Shown: one piece after another, positions 1-12,761 of the stretch | How the letters are laid out: every line of letters starts with the position of its first letter | How positions within the stretch are numbered: position 1 is the stretch's first letter | Assembly (NCBI GenBank): GCA_013396655.1 | Contig: WBMV01000141.1 | Coordinates: forward strand, 1,528,281 to 1,592,280 | Length of the DNA: 64,000 nt | Source of the DNA: Campylorhamphus procurvoides | Taxonomy: Eukaryota; Chordata; Aves; Passeriformes; Dendrocolaptidae | Reading direction: 5' to 3' | Program-made: the position numbers and the translations under genes | The notes under the pieces: model-generated | What the model saw: the letters and a program-made list of their open reading frames with translations, nothing else | The model's database searches: none | Told to the model about the DNA's origin: nothing

Positions 1-2544
1 ATGTTGCAACCTGTACATCTCACAATTATTTTTCCCTTACATTTAGAAAATATATGTTACCCTGTTTAACTGGAAATGGAGCTCTAACTATATGCCTAGG
101 ACATGTTAATTCTTCTAACAGTTTAAAAATATGATGAGTCAGAAGGTATAGGACTTTTTTATCTATAAGTCATATAAGTTTAGTGATTCAGTTCAATGTA
201 TTCAACAAATGAAGCAGCTTCTCTTGCTGATTGTAAGCTTGATTTTAGATCAAGCAAAAGGAAATTACTGAAGTGGGGTCAGGGAAGCAATTTATTGAAC
301 AGCAGTTTTTACAAATAGTATTTTTCAGAGTTATTTCTTCATGTGTTGGTAACTTCTGTTTCCTTCTAGGTTTTGTGTGTCCAGTCTGTTTAGATACCAC
401 TGAATACAGCTGTTCATATTTGTTTTCATAATGACTATATGTACTTGCATAAGTGATGCTTATATTGTTTCTAGGTATTGTTGTTTTTCCATATCTTGTC
501 AGGTGATAATTGGAGAAACCATTTTTTTCCTTAATTTACTTAAACATCTCTCCCCTTTCTAACAGCTACCTGCAATGCACCTTCAAAAGCAGTTTTCACA
601 TTTACAAGCAGAATGATAGAAAATATATTTTTTTTTGTAAATCTAAATTCAGGTTAGATTCTGTGAAATTGGAAATGTATACTTTATCCCACATGTTTAT
701 ATTTGGAAACTGTGAGCTTGTTTGTTTCTTGCTTGTGCCATTGTGACTTATTTGATTTCATTAAATTTTGCCTAGTTCTGTGTAGTAAGAGAATGGCTAC
801 TGGATTTTTTTTTCCTTCTTTAGATTTTGGATGGAGAGAAGGAAGTTGGGGCTATTTTTGAAAATAAAGTAAAAAATCTCCTTTATCTGATTATTGAGCA
901 TATAATTTGCCAGCCTGTCTTTTGCAAGCAGTGTTGCAGAAGATCTAAGCACACCCCAATGTAGTAACTCCTGTGTCAGGCTTATTAAATTCCAGCCACA
1001 GGAGAGTGAAGCTGTTTGTATCTCAAGATGTATACTTTGACCTCGGCTTGCAGAACTGAGGTAGAAGGAAAGAAAGATTAAGTGAAAGTGGAATGACTTC
1101 TAGTTCAGTTCACAGTATCTCTTTCTATTTTTATCACATTACTCATATGGAGGATGAAATGATGGACTAAAGTTTCTTGCACTCTGTGAGTCTCTGAACA
1201 CATATTTTTTATTTCATTTAGTAGGAGGTACTGCGGTGTTTCTTGTAACTCTAAGCTGTCATACTCAAAGCAGAGTCATAACATAACATTTCCATTATGC
1301 CCAGAACCACACTCTAGCAGAATAAGATTCAGGCTCTCCCTTCTGAGATAGCTGAAAATATAACCTTAATAGCTATTGTCGGAGAGCCTCCTTCCAGCTT
1401 TCTATTTCTCCTGTAGTCCTCATGTGTATTGGGTTGACTGACATGTTAGTGAGATTCTCTGCCTGAACTTTTTTGTAATCACTCTATTCTTCCAGAATTG
1501 TAGTGTGGGTTAGTTCTATGTCGTCTTATAAAACATTTGTGGTACTCTTTTAAACAAGAGGTAGTAGAGTTTAGGTTAAATGGATTTTGATGTTTGAAGA
1601 TGTTATGCTAGTTTAGACTTGCCATAATATGCTAAAATAATACAAGGTCAGTTTGATCCAAGGGTGGGAGTTGAGTGTTCTCGGTCACCTTCTCTCTGCC
1701 AGGAAATACCACTCCTAGAAAAGCTTTAAAAGCTAACATATTTTACATGAAATTGAGGACTGGGTTCAATACATTAGCGTTTAGGTACCTGATGTATGCC
1801 AAATTTTTAAGTGTTCTGTGTGCCACTTCTATTGTAATAAAGTAATTTTTGTGTGCAGTGAACAGATTGATGTGGTTTTTTGCAGATGAATTTCCCTGGG
1901 ATAGTTTCAAACTGAGGTGATTTGAAACCCTCTCACAAGTTTTTTGCATCAAGTGTTTAATTTTGAGTTGTCTCTTCCATCTTTTACAGGAACTGTGGTT
2001 GATGCCTCATATTTACATTTGTTTTGCAGGCTTCCTAATCAATCTGCATCTGCCGTATTAAGTAGATGGGGAGTAGAATTTTTGAGCAACAATTTTCACA
2101 ACAGAAGCCTAACTTAAAATATGCTGATAAGATTTTGCAGTTAATAAAGGCTATTTTTAGTGTGGTATATAGTAGTGTTACTAGGTAGACTAAATCATCT
2201 CTACAGAGAGGCTAAAGTTTTTCAGCAAAATTTCAAACACATGCTGAGAGGAAAATTATACAGCTCTTCAGTAGCAGGGCTGAGAATTAATGTGTTAATA
2301 CTCATGAAGAAAATAAAGGGAATCCTATTATAAAAGTGTTACTGCACACTGGACTTTGTACTTGCAATTTATTGGGGAATATTTATTACAAAGGTTAACT
2401 ACTGAAATAGTCTGACTGTTGAGTAGCAGACTGGCTTAATTTCCTGGGAATAGGAAAAGTTTCTTTTACCATACGAGGTGTTCTCAGTGCACAGCATCTG
2501 CAGTTCAGGTACTGATGGTATTTTAGCTCAGAAACATGAAAGCA

Positions 2545-2663
2545 TTGTGCATTGGATGGGATTTTGAGCAACCTGACCTAATAAAACATATCCCGGCCCC
2601 TGGCAGGGGGGCTGGACTAAGTGATATTTCAAGGTTCCTTCCACTCCATGCTATTCTGTGATT
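2545..2663 (+). mobile_element. CR1 LINE, 3' end fragment
   Basis: The sequence has the order typical of the CR1 3' terminus: GGGATTTTGAGCAACCTG, a diverged segment, GGCAGGGGGGCTGGACTA, a CAAGGTTCCTTCCACTCC-type stretch, and an ending ATTCTGTGATTTA related to the CR1 8-bp terminal repeat (ATTCTRTG). It is 5'-truncated to roughly 120 bp, as most CR1 copies are. It lies in the same orientation as PUDP. Confidence 0.85.
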
Positions 2664-3735
2664 TAGGTACCTATCTCTCAGTGGTTTTGATGGGGCTTAG
2701 TTAATAGCTCTTATGGCCAAGTGCACATTTTTATTTCACCCTGCCAATTATAAGCAAGTTGATTGTATTCTAAAGCAAATTGCAGTCTTCCAGTAGTTGT
2801 GGGCTTCTACTCATGGTGTTTGGAAATAGGAAGAGCTCATCTACCATCATTCATGATAGTCTGCTAACTTTGATTGGTCCTGCTTTGGGCTGCAGGCTGT
2901 ATTTTATCTAAGTCAGTTAGGATTTGCCTCTGGCTTACTGCCGAGTCTGGAGGTAGGACAACTCTTGCAGTCTCCATGTGAGGTTTTTCAGTGCTCTGTG
3001 AGAATAACCCCTCTGATCCTCAGCCTCATATTAGAGGCGAGGGCTGTGGTCATGCTACTTCAGAGAAGCCTGTGGCTTGCCTGTGTGGTATTGGAAGTTC
3101 CTGTTATTGGTGTCTATACCATAGTTCTGAGGTTTCTTCCCCAGTTTTCAGTCATTACAGCTCGTAATAAAACATAATTTTGCCTCATGAATCTCAAAGG
3201 TCTGGTCCTTTTTATTTCGTAATTTAGATTATGGATGAGATTAGGAGTGCTTGGTGTATAACTGTGAAAGAGTCATTGTGATCAGGTCTTGCAGTATTCT
3301 GACACTTTCCTCTTGACTATATATTGTCAGCCATGATGGAATGTCCTCACTCTTGGAGTATCAAGCTATTTGATAGTGTTTGATTTTCTGCTCTTAGTGT
3401 TACCACCACAGCAAAATTACTCCATCAGCAGATTTACTTTAAAAAATTTAGGTGCTTTTGAGTGGACAGAAGAGATTGGCTTTATTAATCTGTAGTTCTT
3501 TACACTTTCTTTGTGGTAGCATGTTTGACACATTGCTGCAATTAAGTGTAGAATATTGTCCAAGGCCACAGTGGGAAAATAATGTTTTTGTTTTCTGTTG
3601 AAGTCACTCTGTCTTTTGAAATGTTTCTACTGTTGAGGAAACTGACTTTTTTGGCAGTATTGCAGAAAGTGATTTGGAAACATGTAACAGTGACACTTAA
3701 CTCAAACACCTTGAATTTGCAACTTAAGTCTTTTT

Positions 3736-3753
3736 TATATATATATATATATT
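3736..3753. repeat. (AT)n microsatellite
   Basis: Alternating AT after a T run, about nine units, in intron 1. Confidence 0.9.
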
Positions 3754-4026
3754 TATATGTATAGTCTCCTGGGCGGGCAAAAGCTTTCTGAGAATAAGGA
3801 AAATGATATTAGAAGAGAACTGTGATGTGCTGAAGAGAATTCTCTCTATGGTCTCATTTTGTTGGGGGTTTTTTTTAAGGAAGGAAAAAAGTTTTCTGAC
3901 CCTTTTTTCCACTCATGGCTATTCTTTTTTCCATTGTTGCTTTTTTAGGTTGCGGGTTAAGCAGAAGAGCTCTGAGATGGTTCAGGGAAGGTTATATTTT
4001 TTACAGCTCTTGAGAAAATATATATT

Positions 4027-5058
4027 TGTTTTGGGTGTGCATGGCAGAGTTTTGGTAGCGTGAGGGAATGGGTTTGGGAATGGGCTGTAGGGGTGACTTC
4101 TGTGAGAAACTGCCAGAGTTTCCCTCTTGTCCAGCAGAGCCAATGTCAGCTGGCTCCAAGATGGACCTGCTGCTGGCCAAGGTTGAGCCCATTATCTGGG
4201 GATATCAGATTTAAGAAAGTGGAAAAAACTGCTTTGCAACAGCTACCAGGACAGAGGAGCGAGAATATGTGAGAGAAACAGCCCTGCAGACACCAAGGTC
4301 CTTGAAGGATGGGGAAGAGGTGCTCCAGGTGCTGGAGCAGAGGTTCCCCTGCATCCCATGGTGCAGACTATTTTGAGGATCCCATGGAGGTCCACAGTGG
4401 CAGATATCCACCTGCAGCTCCTGGAGGACCCTGCACTGAGGCAAGTGAATGCCTGAAGGAGACTGTGACCCTGTGGGAAACCCGTGCTGGAGTGAGTTTG
4501 CTGGTAGGACTTGTGACACTGCAGGGGGACCCATGCTGGAACAGTCCTGTTGCTGAAGGACTGCACCCTGTGAAAGGGCCCTATTCTGGGGCAACTGATG
4601 AAGAACTGCAGCTCATGTGAAAGACTCAGACTGTGGGAATTTCATGGAGGTGTCTCTCGGAGGGGAGGGACTCCGCACTGCAGTAGGGAAAGAGTCTGAG
4701 GAGTCCTACCCCTGCGAGGAGTGAGATGCAGAGATGTGATGAACTAACAGCAACCTTCCTTCCCTGTCCACCTGTGCTAACTGCAGTGAAGGAGGTAGTG
4801 AACTTGGGAGTAAAGTTAAGCCTAGGAAGAAGGGACGGGTGCAGGGAAGATGTTTAAAGATTTGGTATTATTTTATTGATATAATTTCCCCAAACTGTAT
4901 CTGTTTTGCTTTTGATGGTAGCTGATGAGTGAGCTCTCCCTGCCCTTATCTAGACCCATGAGCCTTTCATTATATTTTCTCTCCCCTGTTTGTCTTAGAA
5001 GGGGAGTGATAGAGCAGCTTATGTGGGTACCTGCCATCCAGCCAGGATCTATCCTCCA
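4027..5058 (+). mobile_element. Avian LTR-type repeat, about 1 kb, sense to PUDP
   Basis: A GC-richer block in AT-rich intron, recognised as a dispersed bird repeat by its landmarks: TGTTTTGGGTGTGCATGGCAG at the left, GTCAGCTGGCTCCAAGATGGA, a TATTTAAG-type TATA motif (here ATATCAGATTTAAG at about 4202-4215), GTGAGAGAAACAGCCCTGCAG, several CTGGAGCAG / CTGTGACCCTGTGG repeats, and the end GGAGTGATAGAGCAGC...CCAGCCAGG. It starts with TG and ends with CA as LTRs do, but I could not see a target-site duplication. The frames at 4211-4620 on both strands fall in the internal repeats and are not genes. Exact family unknown to me. Confidence 0.65.
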
Positions 5059-6964
5059 GAATCTTAAGTAAGAAGATACAGTTGGTTATTCCATTGCTGA
5101 CTTGTATAACACAGTGACCCTTCTGGTTTCATCTACTTTTTGTAGTAGTTTCATCCAAGTGCCTTGGAACATATAATTTCAAAACAGTGTTATAAACCAT
5201 GTTATGCATTCCTCAGGTCTGTGAACTGCTGCTGTGTGTTGTCAGCAACATCTCAAGAAGAGGAGGTACCTCTTGGTGAAAGGATAACCTCTTGTGAACA
5301 ATGCTATAACCTGATAGTGTGTTCAGACCTGGTAATTGCTGCCCTGGTTGAGCACATTCCTTGTATGACACTGTTGCCTTGGTATATTCCCTTATATGCT
5401 AAGGACAATGTGACTGCTACCTGACTGGAGTCTCAAACACATTTTAAGAAGGTACTTCACTGTTAACCTTAGGTTTCAACCCAACAAGCGGGGTTTTGTA
5501 GGCACCATATCAACTGCTGTTTGCATAGTTATTTTTAATGGTTAGGGCTCTGTGTGAGGGCTTAAGAAAGCATATCAAGCCGTTTCAGTGAATCAATAGC
5601 TTTTCTATTTTTAAGCTAATGAGATGCTGTCACATAGGTGATGCTTAATAAGTGCAGTTTTAGATGTTTTGTATTAAGTCATATCCATTGCCTGCTATTT
5701 CAAAGTTGGATTCCCTCATGCTCTGGAATTGAAATAAAGGCTTCTCTTTACTTTTTCTTGTGCTATTTTGTATTGTGCCAGAGTATTTTGTTTACAGCTC
5801 CACATCAGAAAAGTGTTTGCATGGTTTATTCGTGAACTGTTTCTTTCACTTTCCTGTGGCATTAAAAAGAAGGATAAGGTGTATATGTGAATACAAGATA
5901 GCATTAAGATATATCTGCTGTATTAATGTAAAGTAAAAGCCTTTTGAATTTGTTCAGAAGCTTCTTTCCCTCCCAGTAGAAGTAACATGTTTCTCTGCAT
6001 ATAAAATAAGAAATCTGCTTCCTCTGTAGCCACTGAAAAATTCTCCCAACAATATAAGCCCAGAGGGGCAAATACGTGATACTCATTTGGAAACAGTTCT
6101 ATGCAGCTGCTGTTGTTTGGTCACCAAACTTACTGTCTTTTTAGGCCTCTTAGCAATAACTTGAATTCATGGTAGAATGTCTCATATCAGAGAAGGGCAA
6201 ACAGACTGACAGCGCTGAGTTAGCCAGTGGCAGTGTGTTTCTCTGGACTTAGAAAAGTAATCACTATGTAGCATATTCATCTATCTTGGAGTGTACTTAC
6301 ATTAATATTCAAGTACAACAGGAAAAAAGTAGATTTGCAAAAGTTAAAGCTCCAGAATAGACATCTACCTGCTTCTTACTACAATGAATAATGGATTATT
6401 ACAGTAAATTTTTCCAAGTGCTAATCAAATATACAGTGATTTGCAAATCATTAATCAATTAAATTGGAAGCAGTAATTTTAATTTTAGCAACAGTAATTT
6501 TTTTTTATCTTTGGAAGTTATGGTTTATGAATCATGTAAGACGGTTTAGTAACCTGTTCTTTATGACAAGCTGATGATTTTGAAGTAGCCATTATTTGGT
6601 GTTTGATATTTATTTTAATAGAGACTTCACCTTCCTTTAACTTCCAGGTAACAATAGGATGAACTGAAGTGGTATTAATTATGACAGTAGATCAGTGGAA
6701 AGGTAAAAGACATAAATACTGCAGCAGCATTTACTTTAGTTTGATGGTCCAGACTGCCTTTAGGTTCAGCCTTGGTTGGGTACATCAGCACGACATGCCT
6801 TGATATTTAGACATGGCTCAAACATTTTGGTTGAGCAGTGTGTGAAAGCAGTGCTTATCTCCTCTTGTGACAGTGACTGAAATGGGTGTCTCTAAGATGA
6901 TAAATTTAGATTTCATTTTTCTTTCTAAGCAAGTTCCTGGAAGGAATGGGGGGAATACTGCAGT

Positions 6965-7026
6965 AAAGGATAGAACATTCCTTTTCCTCCTCTTCAAAGG
7001 ATAGAACATTCTTTTTTCTCCTCTTC
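6965..7026. repeat. 31-bp tandem duplication in intron 1
   Basis: Two adjacent units (6965-6995 and 6996-7026) begin AAAGGATAGAACATT and end CTCCTCTTC, differing at two C/T positions in the middle. Confidence 0.95.
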
Positions 7027-7231
7027 TTCTTGGGAGGCTTTCGGTGCTAAGCAGTTTGAACCCAATCCCTTTAATGAGCTGTTCAGTCAACAAGGCTCCA
7101 GGTTGATTTGTATTCAGTGGCTAGCATTCATCCTGAGTTTTATTCTTTAGAAGTCAGCTTTTGCCTGTATAACACGGTGCTATATGTAGGTTATGTATAA
7201 GTAAATATATAAAAATATGTGCTTATGTGCT

Positions 7232-7260
7232 TTATATATATATATACACATATATATATA
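7232..7260. repeat. (TA)n microsatellite with a CACA interruption
   Basis: TA repeats broken by ACACA in the middle, within a wider AT-rich patch (about 7195-7325). Confidence 0.9.
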
Positions 7261-7266
7261 CAAGCA

Positions 7267-7299
7267 TATAAATGGTTTATATGTATAAAACCATTTATA
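7267..7299. repeat. AT-rich inverted repeat (12-bp arms)
   Basis: TATAAATGGTTT (7267-7278) and its exact reverse complement AAACCATTTATA (7288-7299) are separated by nine bases. It could extrude as a small hairpin in the AT-rich patch. Confidence 0.85.
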
Positions 7300-7951
7300 G
7301 ATAGTATACATATGTATATAATGTAATAGCATTAAAAAATTCCATGTGATGTTAGAAAAGTAGGTTTGGGCCCTTAGGGTGATTGAAAGGCTGAGTTTCA
7401 TTTTCTGGCCTGATGCTGTAACACTGAGGATATTGTGCAAAAGGTTCTTTCTGTCGCCTGTGTTCTTCATTTGCACTCTTGCTAAGCTGCTCTAAGTGAT
7501 TTTGAGGTCAGCTGTTAAACTGCTGTTTTTTTCTTTTATTAGCCATCATGAGTAACCATGGTCATGCACTTTTAAACTAGCTTTCGTAGTAGTGAAAGTA
7601 TGAATGGAAAGATGTTGGGAGGACCGTGCAGGACTGACCATTTTCACAAATTATGAGATAAAATTAAAATTTTCCCCTTTATTTTCTGATTTCCTTGCTA
7701 ACTCAGGAGCCTTCGGCTCTAATTCTGCAGTGGCTTAGACTAATTTTTGCAATTTTAGACCTGTTCCCGCAACAGTTGTGCTAGTGTTCTGCATTGCTCA
7801 TACTGTTCTATCTGTCTTGTTTGACTGCTAATACCTTGAGAGGAAAGCCTTAGATTATATCTGAAGGAAATGGTAAGGATAGTAAAAGTATAGGCAGTGA
7901 GTTATGTACAGTGCTTTATTCAGTGATAAAGAGTATTGCTCCCTCAGCAAC

Positions 7952-8025
7952 TTTTATTTTTGTGGTTTGTGGTTTGGTGGGTTTTGTTTGTTTTGTTTTC
8001 GTTGTTGTTTGGTTTGGGTTTTTTT
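7952..8025 (+). repeat. GT-rich low-complexity tract
   Basis: Irregular runs of T and G (TTTGTGGTTTGTGGTTTGG type) with almost no A or C, in intron 1. Confidence 0.9.
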
Positions 8026-8980
8026 GAGATGGAGCTGTAATTGAACAATTGCGAGTAATAATATCTTGATTTCTGTGTTGAGAGGATGTCCTTGTTCCAT
8101 TCTAATTTTGCTGTCCAGAGGCCAGTGGTTTCCCATTCTTTTTCTGCATACCAAAACAACCATTAGAATCTTGAAAATTTGTGGATAGCTATGTCGCTTT
8201 TATCTTGTCAGTGGTACTGCCTAAACTCTTTGATAGTCCACATACCATTAGGAAGTGTGTTGGATGTCCCACTGTTTAATTATCATATCCTCAGTTATAT
8301 GGATATTGCAAGAATCGGTTCACTTGTGTAATTGAACGAGCTAAGAGCTTGTACTACCTGTATGGAGAGAGGTTGTAGATTGGCAAGATTGATGAGAGAT
8401 CTCTTTAGAGCACAGAGCCTTATTGAAAGACATCCATTTCCTGGCTTTCATGCAGTGCTGAAGCATTTGTTATCCTCCTGAGTCTCACAGACTTAACACA
8501 ACCGGTCAGTGAGCTGATCAGCCGTGTCTTGGTGTGCTGAAGAGAGAAAGAGGGAAAGGAACCGTGAGTTCATGATTTTGCTGATGCTGAAATAGGTGGG
8601 CATGAGGACAACTGACTGAGTTCTGCATGTGATGCTCAAGACTTGACAAAGTTAATCTTTCTGATGGAAAATCTGTCACTATTTTAGCTTTGCCATTACT
8701 GTGTTTAAATCCTGTGTTTTTAGCACTGTTCAGTTGTTAAGTGGGAGAATAAACACTCAAGAGACTATGTTATATTTAAATCCAGAAATGAGAGAAAATG
8801 TGAATTTTGTTACTACAATTACATGATTAGAGCAAACAACTAATACTCTCTGGAGTCTTGATTGCTCCCACCATTTCAGATTTGTTTGCAAGTTAACATT
8901 TTATGTTGTGCTAAATGCCATCGAGTGGCAAGAAAAACAAAGGAAAAATTCACACTTGTGTAATTATATTCCATTATATA

Positions 8981-9020
8981 TTTATCTCTTGTACCTTTAT
9001 CTCTTGTATTTATCTCTTGA
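8981..9020. repeat. Short tandem TTTATCTCTTG array
   Basis: Three consecutive copies of TTTATCTCTTG followed by TACC, TA or A. Unit lengths are 15, 13 and 12 bases. Confidence 0.9.
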
Positions 9021-11337
9021 GCATTTTAGCGATATGTATTCTTTTTACACCGTTGCATAACCAAAAGAGATTAAAGAAATAGTGTGAAAGACTCATAGGA
9101 AAGCAGTCATGTATATGTTCATTCAATATTGATACCGACAAAATCCAATGATATTTTCTCAGTCTTGGGCCAAAATGTTAATAAAAACGATTGTCTGTGT
9201 CTGAATTTGGCTAAAGTGAATATTGAAAATGGTTCTCTTCTGCATTTAAATAGAAGTCTGCCTTACAGGTATGGGTACAAGAAATATGTTGCTTAAATTA
9301 AAATTCCTCCCTTTACCCATTTCTCTATCCCTAAAAAAGGAAAAAAGAAAAATCTTGCCAAGTTTTGGTGTCCAGGATCTGATTTTGACTTGTTGAAATA
9401 TACTGTATACACACAATTAAAATTCTGTTAAGACTGAAGTCCTAGCAGAAGGACAAATCATAAGTGTATTTCATCTGGTAAGCTTAATGGAAAGTTGAGA
9501 TGGGTTATTCAGACAAAGAACTCAAAACTAATGATTAACATGAGCTATGGCTACAAGAAGTTTTCATGCCTACTAACCCTATCTCCTTGATAGACTACAG
9601 ATTATTTTAGAATAATAATAACCTAATTTTAATAAATTCAGAAGGTGTACAACATTCTGAAAAAATGAAGTTCTGTATTTATTAAAGTCATAATCTTCTG
9701 CAATAAGCTGTGTTCATCATGTGTGATTGATAAAGCTGATGTTTAGATATTGCTTTGATGCTTACTGTGCCCTCAACCTATGTACAGTACTAGATTTTTA
9801 CTTTTAATTTAGACTCTGCAGTGATTTGGGCAGATCATGTACTCCACTTATGCACTGTGGTCTGTTGCCAAGTGACCTTGTAGGTCTTTCTGAATACACG
9901 TCAGCATATTTTTGTGCCAGATCACAAATTGAGTAATCCAGTGCCTCTGTCATTCTTGTCACTTTATTTGTATTTATTGTGACTGGCTTTTGCACACTGT
10001 AAACAGCACCAGTGGAGTTGACTGTGCCGTTACGTAGAAGAAGGATTGGTATAAAAATGACTAGAAGATGATATGTGACTAGTGAATAAATGTTACTCAT
10101 TCCCAGTGAAATGTAGCAAGCAGATGGACAGAACACCCTGCTGATAATGTCCATGTAAAAGATATATCAAAAGATGAAAGCTAAAAATAAGAAGAGTATT
10201 TTGAAAGGTTATTTTATTATATATATTGTTTTTGTTATATGTATTATTTTGAGGTTATACATTTTCTGGAAATTGCAGAAGCTAAGAATTCTGGCTATTC
10301 CTTCTCCCTATTAGAACAGGCCACTACTAGTGTGTTCTGTTGTGTTCTCAGCTTGTATACCTGATGGGGGCTAGCAGCTGGGGCTGGATTCACTTGGTGA
10401 AATATATGTGCTTATTACCACATAGGATGCTGTAGGACATCTGGCTGCACATGCAGTAAGGTGTGAGTCTTTCCCAGATTACTTTTTTTAATTCAGATGT
10501 GTGGATGTCTTGGAGATACTAGGGTAGATACCAGTAGGTGCCTATAATTTGGCACTTGAATTGAACTTCTAATTCCTATTTCTTGTTTCATTTAATTGAT
10601 GGGCTATATTAATGTGTGGGCATTAGTTATAATTCCTTTAGCATTGCAGATTTATGGCAGTTTGAAGTTATGTTTCATTAATGTACTTAACCTCTGATCA
10701 AGCAGTCGTACTATGGTTTATTTCTTGTTACAATGGCAAAAAAGCTGTCCTGCCTTGTATCTGTTAAGCACAGGGGATTTTTGGGGATTGTTCCATTTCA
10801 ATGGGAATAAGAAATCTTGAAGTTGTGTAATTATTTAGAATTTATTTATTGCTGTCTAGTTGTAAGGGGCACATACAGATTTTTCTTTGTCTTCAGTCAA
10901 AAGGAACATAGATCTTTTTCTGTTATATGTGTATGTAGGAAGTGCAGCATTTTCAACAATTTCTCCTCCAGCTGGAGATTTTACAGTGTGTCTGTATGTG
11001 TACTTGTGTGTGTGTAATTTTCCCCCCAGATTTCATTTTCTATTCATGTGCTATATGAGCAGGTAAAATGTCCACATGTATGCTTTTGTTATGCACTCAT
11101 GAAAATTAAATCACAGATTTTAATTTCTCAAGAAATACAAATACTTAGAATCTTACAAGAGGTTAGCAATCTTGAAATTAGGATAATTTTCACTGCAGCC
11201 AGGTTGATTGTCACGGTCCGCCAAAGGTTAAAGGAAACAGTCGACACCAGTGTGGGTAGGAACAGGAGTGAACATTTTTTCAGGGGTGCATGAGACTTTT
11301 ATGGGGTTCGATCGGAGGGTTCTAGAACTTGGGAGGA

Positions 11338-11399
11338 GTTAGGGATGGAGCGTGACAAGAAAGGGAAAGTTAGGGATGGGGCGCGACAAGAAAGGGAAA
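11338..11399. repeat. 31-bp tandem duplication inside the LTR
   Basis: Two adjacent units (11338-11368 and 11369-11399) begin GTTAGGGATGG and end AGAAAGGGAAA. They differ at only two positions (A/G and T/C), both transitions. Confidence 0.95.
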
Positions 11400-11445
11400 G
11401 GGAAGGAGGGATTACAACTAATATGGGGAAACTGGGAATGGCTAG

Positions 11446-11454
11446 CCTTATATA
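11446..11454 (-). promoter_or_regulatory. TATA box of the minus-strand LTR
   Basis: TATATAAGG on the minus strand, about 55 and 90 bases downstream of two ATTGG (inverted CCAAT) boxes. The spacing is that of a vertebrate LTR promoter. Any transcript would run leftwards, antisense to PUDP. Confidence 0.45.
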
Positions 11455-12040
11455 GTGGTGCCGCATTGCACCACCGGCTAGCCAGTGGGGTTTTAGGGGT
11501 GCATGAACCAATCAAGGGGCAATAACCGGGTTCCCGATAACCAATCAGAACAGTTGGACATACAAAAGTAATGAAATAGTAATAATTACCTATGTAATAC
11601 ATATTTATCCTAACTACAATATCTTAACAGTAGAAAAACTTTAAAAAACAGTAGCTCCATGGGAAGAGGTAGGTAGTGATTTTGACAGTGTCTATTTGGT
11701 CGCAGACAGCTCCATTCATTCATTGAAATCATCTTCCTTCAATGCTGGATTCGATGTCCTGGATTGGCAGTCCCCCACAGGTGCTTCCCTCACAGTTGAT
11801 GTCCAGAGTCCAAATGCTATGACATCAGGCAGAGTGAAAATGATCTCTTTGAGAGAAAAGTTGAAGGTTTTGTAAGTCAGGCCTACTAATGGATAATTAA
11901 TGATGGGAGGGGAAAAAAAGATGGCTCTCTGACATCCTTCTTGTGTAAGCGTTTATGCTTCTTTAAACACTTGAGTAATATGTTGGACTTACATGTACTT
12001 AAAGTAAATGTGGACTCTGTTCAGTTGTGGTGTGTGGACC

Positions 12041-12100
12041 AGTTTGGAGGTATTTTTGGGGTTTTTTTGTTTTGTGGGTTTTTTTGGTTTTATATTTTTT
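12041..12100 (+). repeat. GT-rich low-complexity tract
   Basis: Irregular T and G runs, including GGGGTTTTTTTG and GTGGGTTTTTTTGG, in intron 1. Confidence 0.9.
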
Positions 12101-12707
12101 TCTCTCAGCATTGAGAAAGTTAAGTTCTAACACAGTACGAATAAGTTAAAAATTAACTGTTTTAATAGGTTTGACTCATGCTTGTTCATTAGTTCTTTAG
12201 TTAGCAAACTGCAACATTGCGTAAAAGGCTGTTTTTATGTTTGCAATGTGGACATAGTCAAGCATTTCTTTGGAAAAATTTAATTCATAAGTCTGCTATG
12301 TGATATTTAAAATATAAGAGGCTATTAAAATTGGTATCATTTGCTATGGAGTTCAGTCTTTCAAATAGAGTAATGTGTAATTATCATAGAGACCCACAGG
12401 AAAATTTTCATGTTCTGGAATTTTTTGTTTCTTTATTTTGTTTTAACTCTGCTTAGCTTGCTATGCATTATTTAATAGGATGAGGATTAATTTTCAGTTT
12501 CGACTTTAAACGTGGAGTAAGAATTTTACATGCTTCACCTGGTGAGTCTGAGATACAGAAGAAAAAACAGTGTATCAGAAAAAAAAAATAAAGCAAAGAG
12601 GGAACAGTGAATTTTAAATATTGTGTTCTTAATTTACCTTTGCAGTTTGCAGAGAGTACCACCTGGCAGTTTCAGGCAAACTGAGTGATTTTTTTGGTTC
12701 TGTCCTT

Positions 12708-12761
12708 CCCCCCCCCCCCCCCCCCCCCCGCCTGCCCCNNNNCCCCCCCCCCCCCCCCCCC
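12708..12761 (+). repeat. Poly-C tract interrupted by a 4-base assembly gap
   Basis: A run of C from 12708, a short GCCTG interruption around 12730-12734, four N at 12739-12742, and a further run of C to 12761. The N mark an unresolved length or sequence inside the tract. The complementary strand is a long G run. The frames that read through it as poly-Pro or poly-Gly are artefacts. Confidence 0.97.

Larger units (their letters stand above)
11209..11629 (-). mobile_element. LTR-like element on the minus strand, probably solo
   Basis: On the minus strand this block has an LTR-type promoter layout: two inverted CCAAT boxes (CCAAT on the + strand at 11508-11512 and 11541-11545), then TATATAAGG (complement of 11446-11454), then a transcribed part containing two 31-bp tandem units, ending at GGCGGACCGTGACA with the terminal CA. 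The other end, set at 11629, is a guess from the TG rule. No adjacent primer-binding site or polypurine tract is convincing, so it is read as a solo LTR. Confidence 0.6.

Noticed and set aside
4211..4620. Overlapping open frames of 103-127 codons on both strands
   Set aside because: They lie in the internal repeats of the GC-rich LTR-type block; no family resemblance, and the two strands are equally open, as expected for stop-poor GC-rich repeats.
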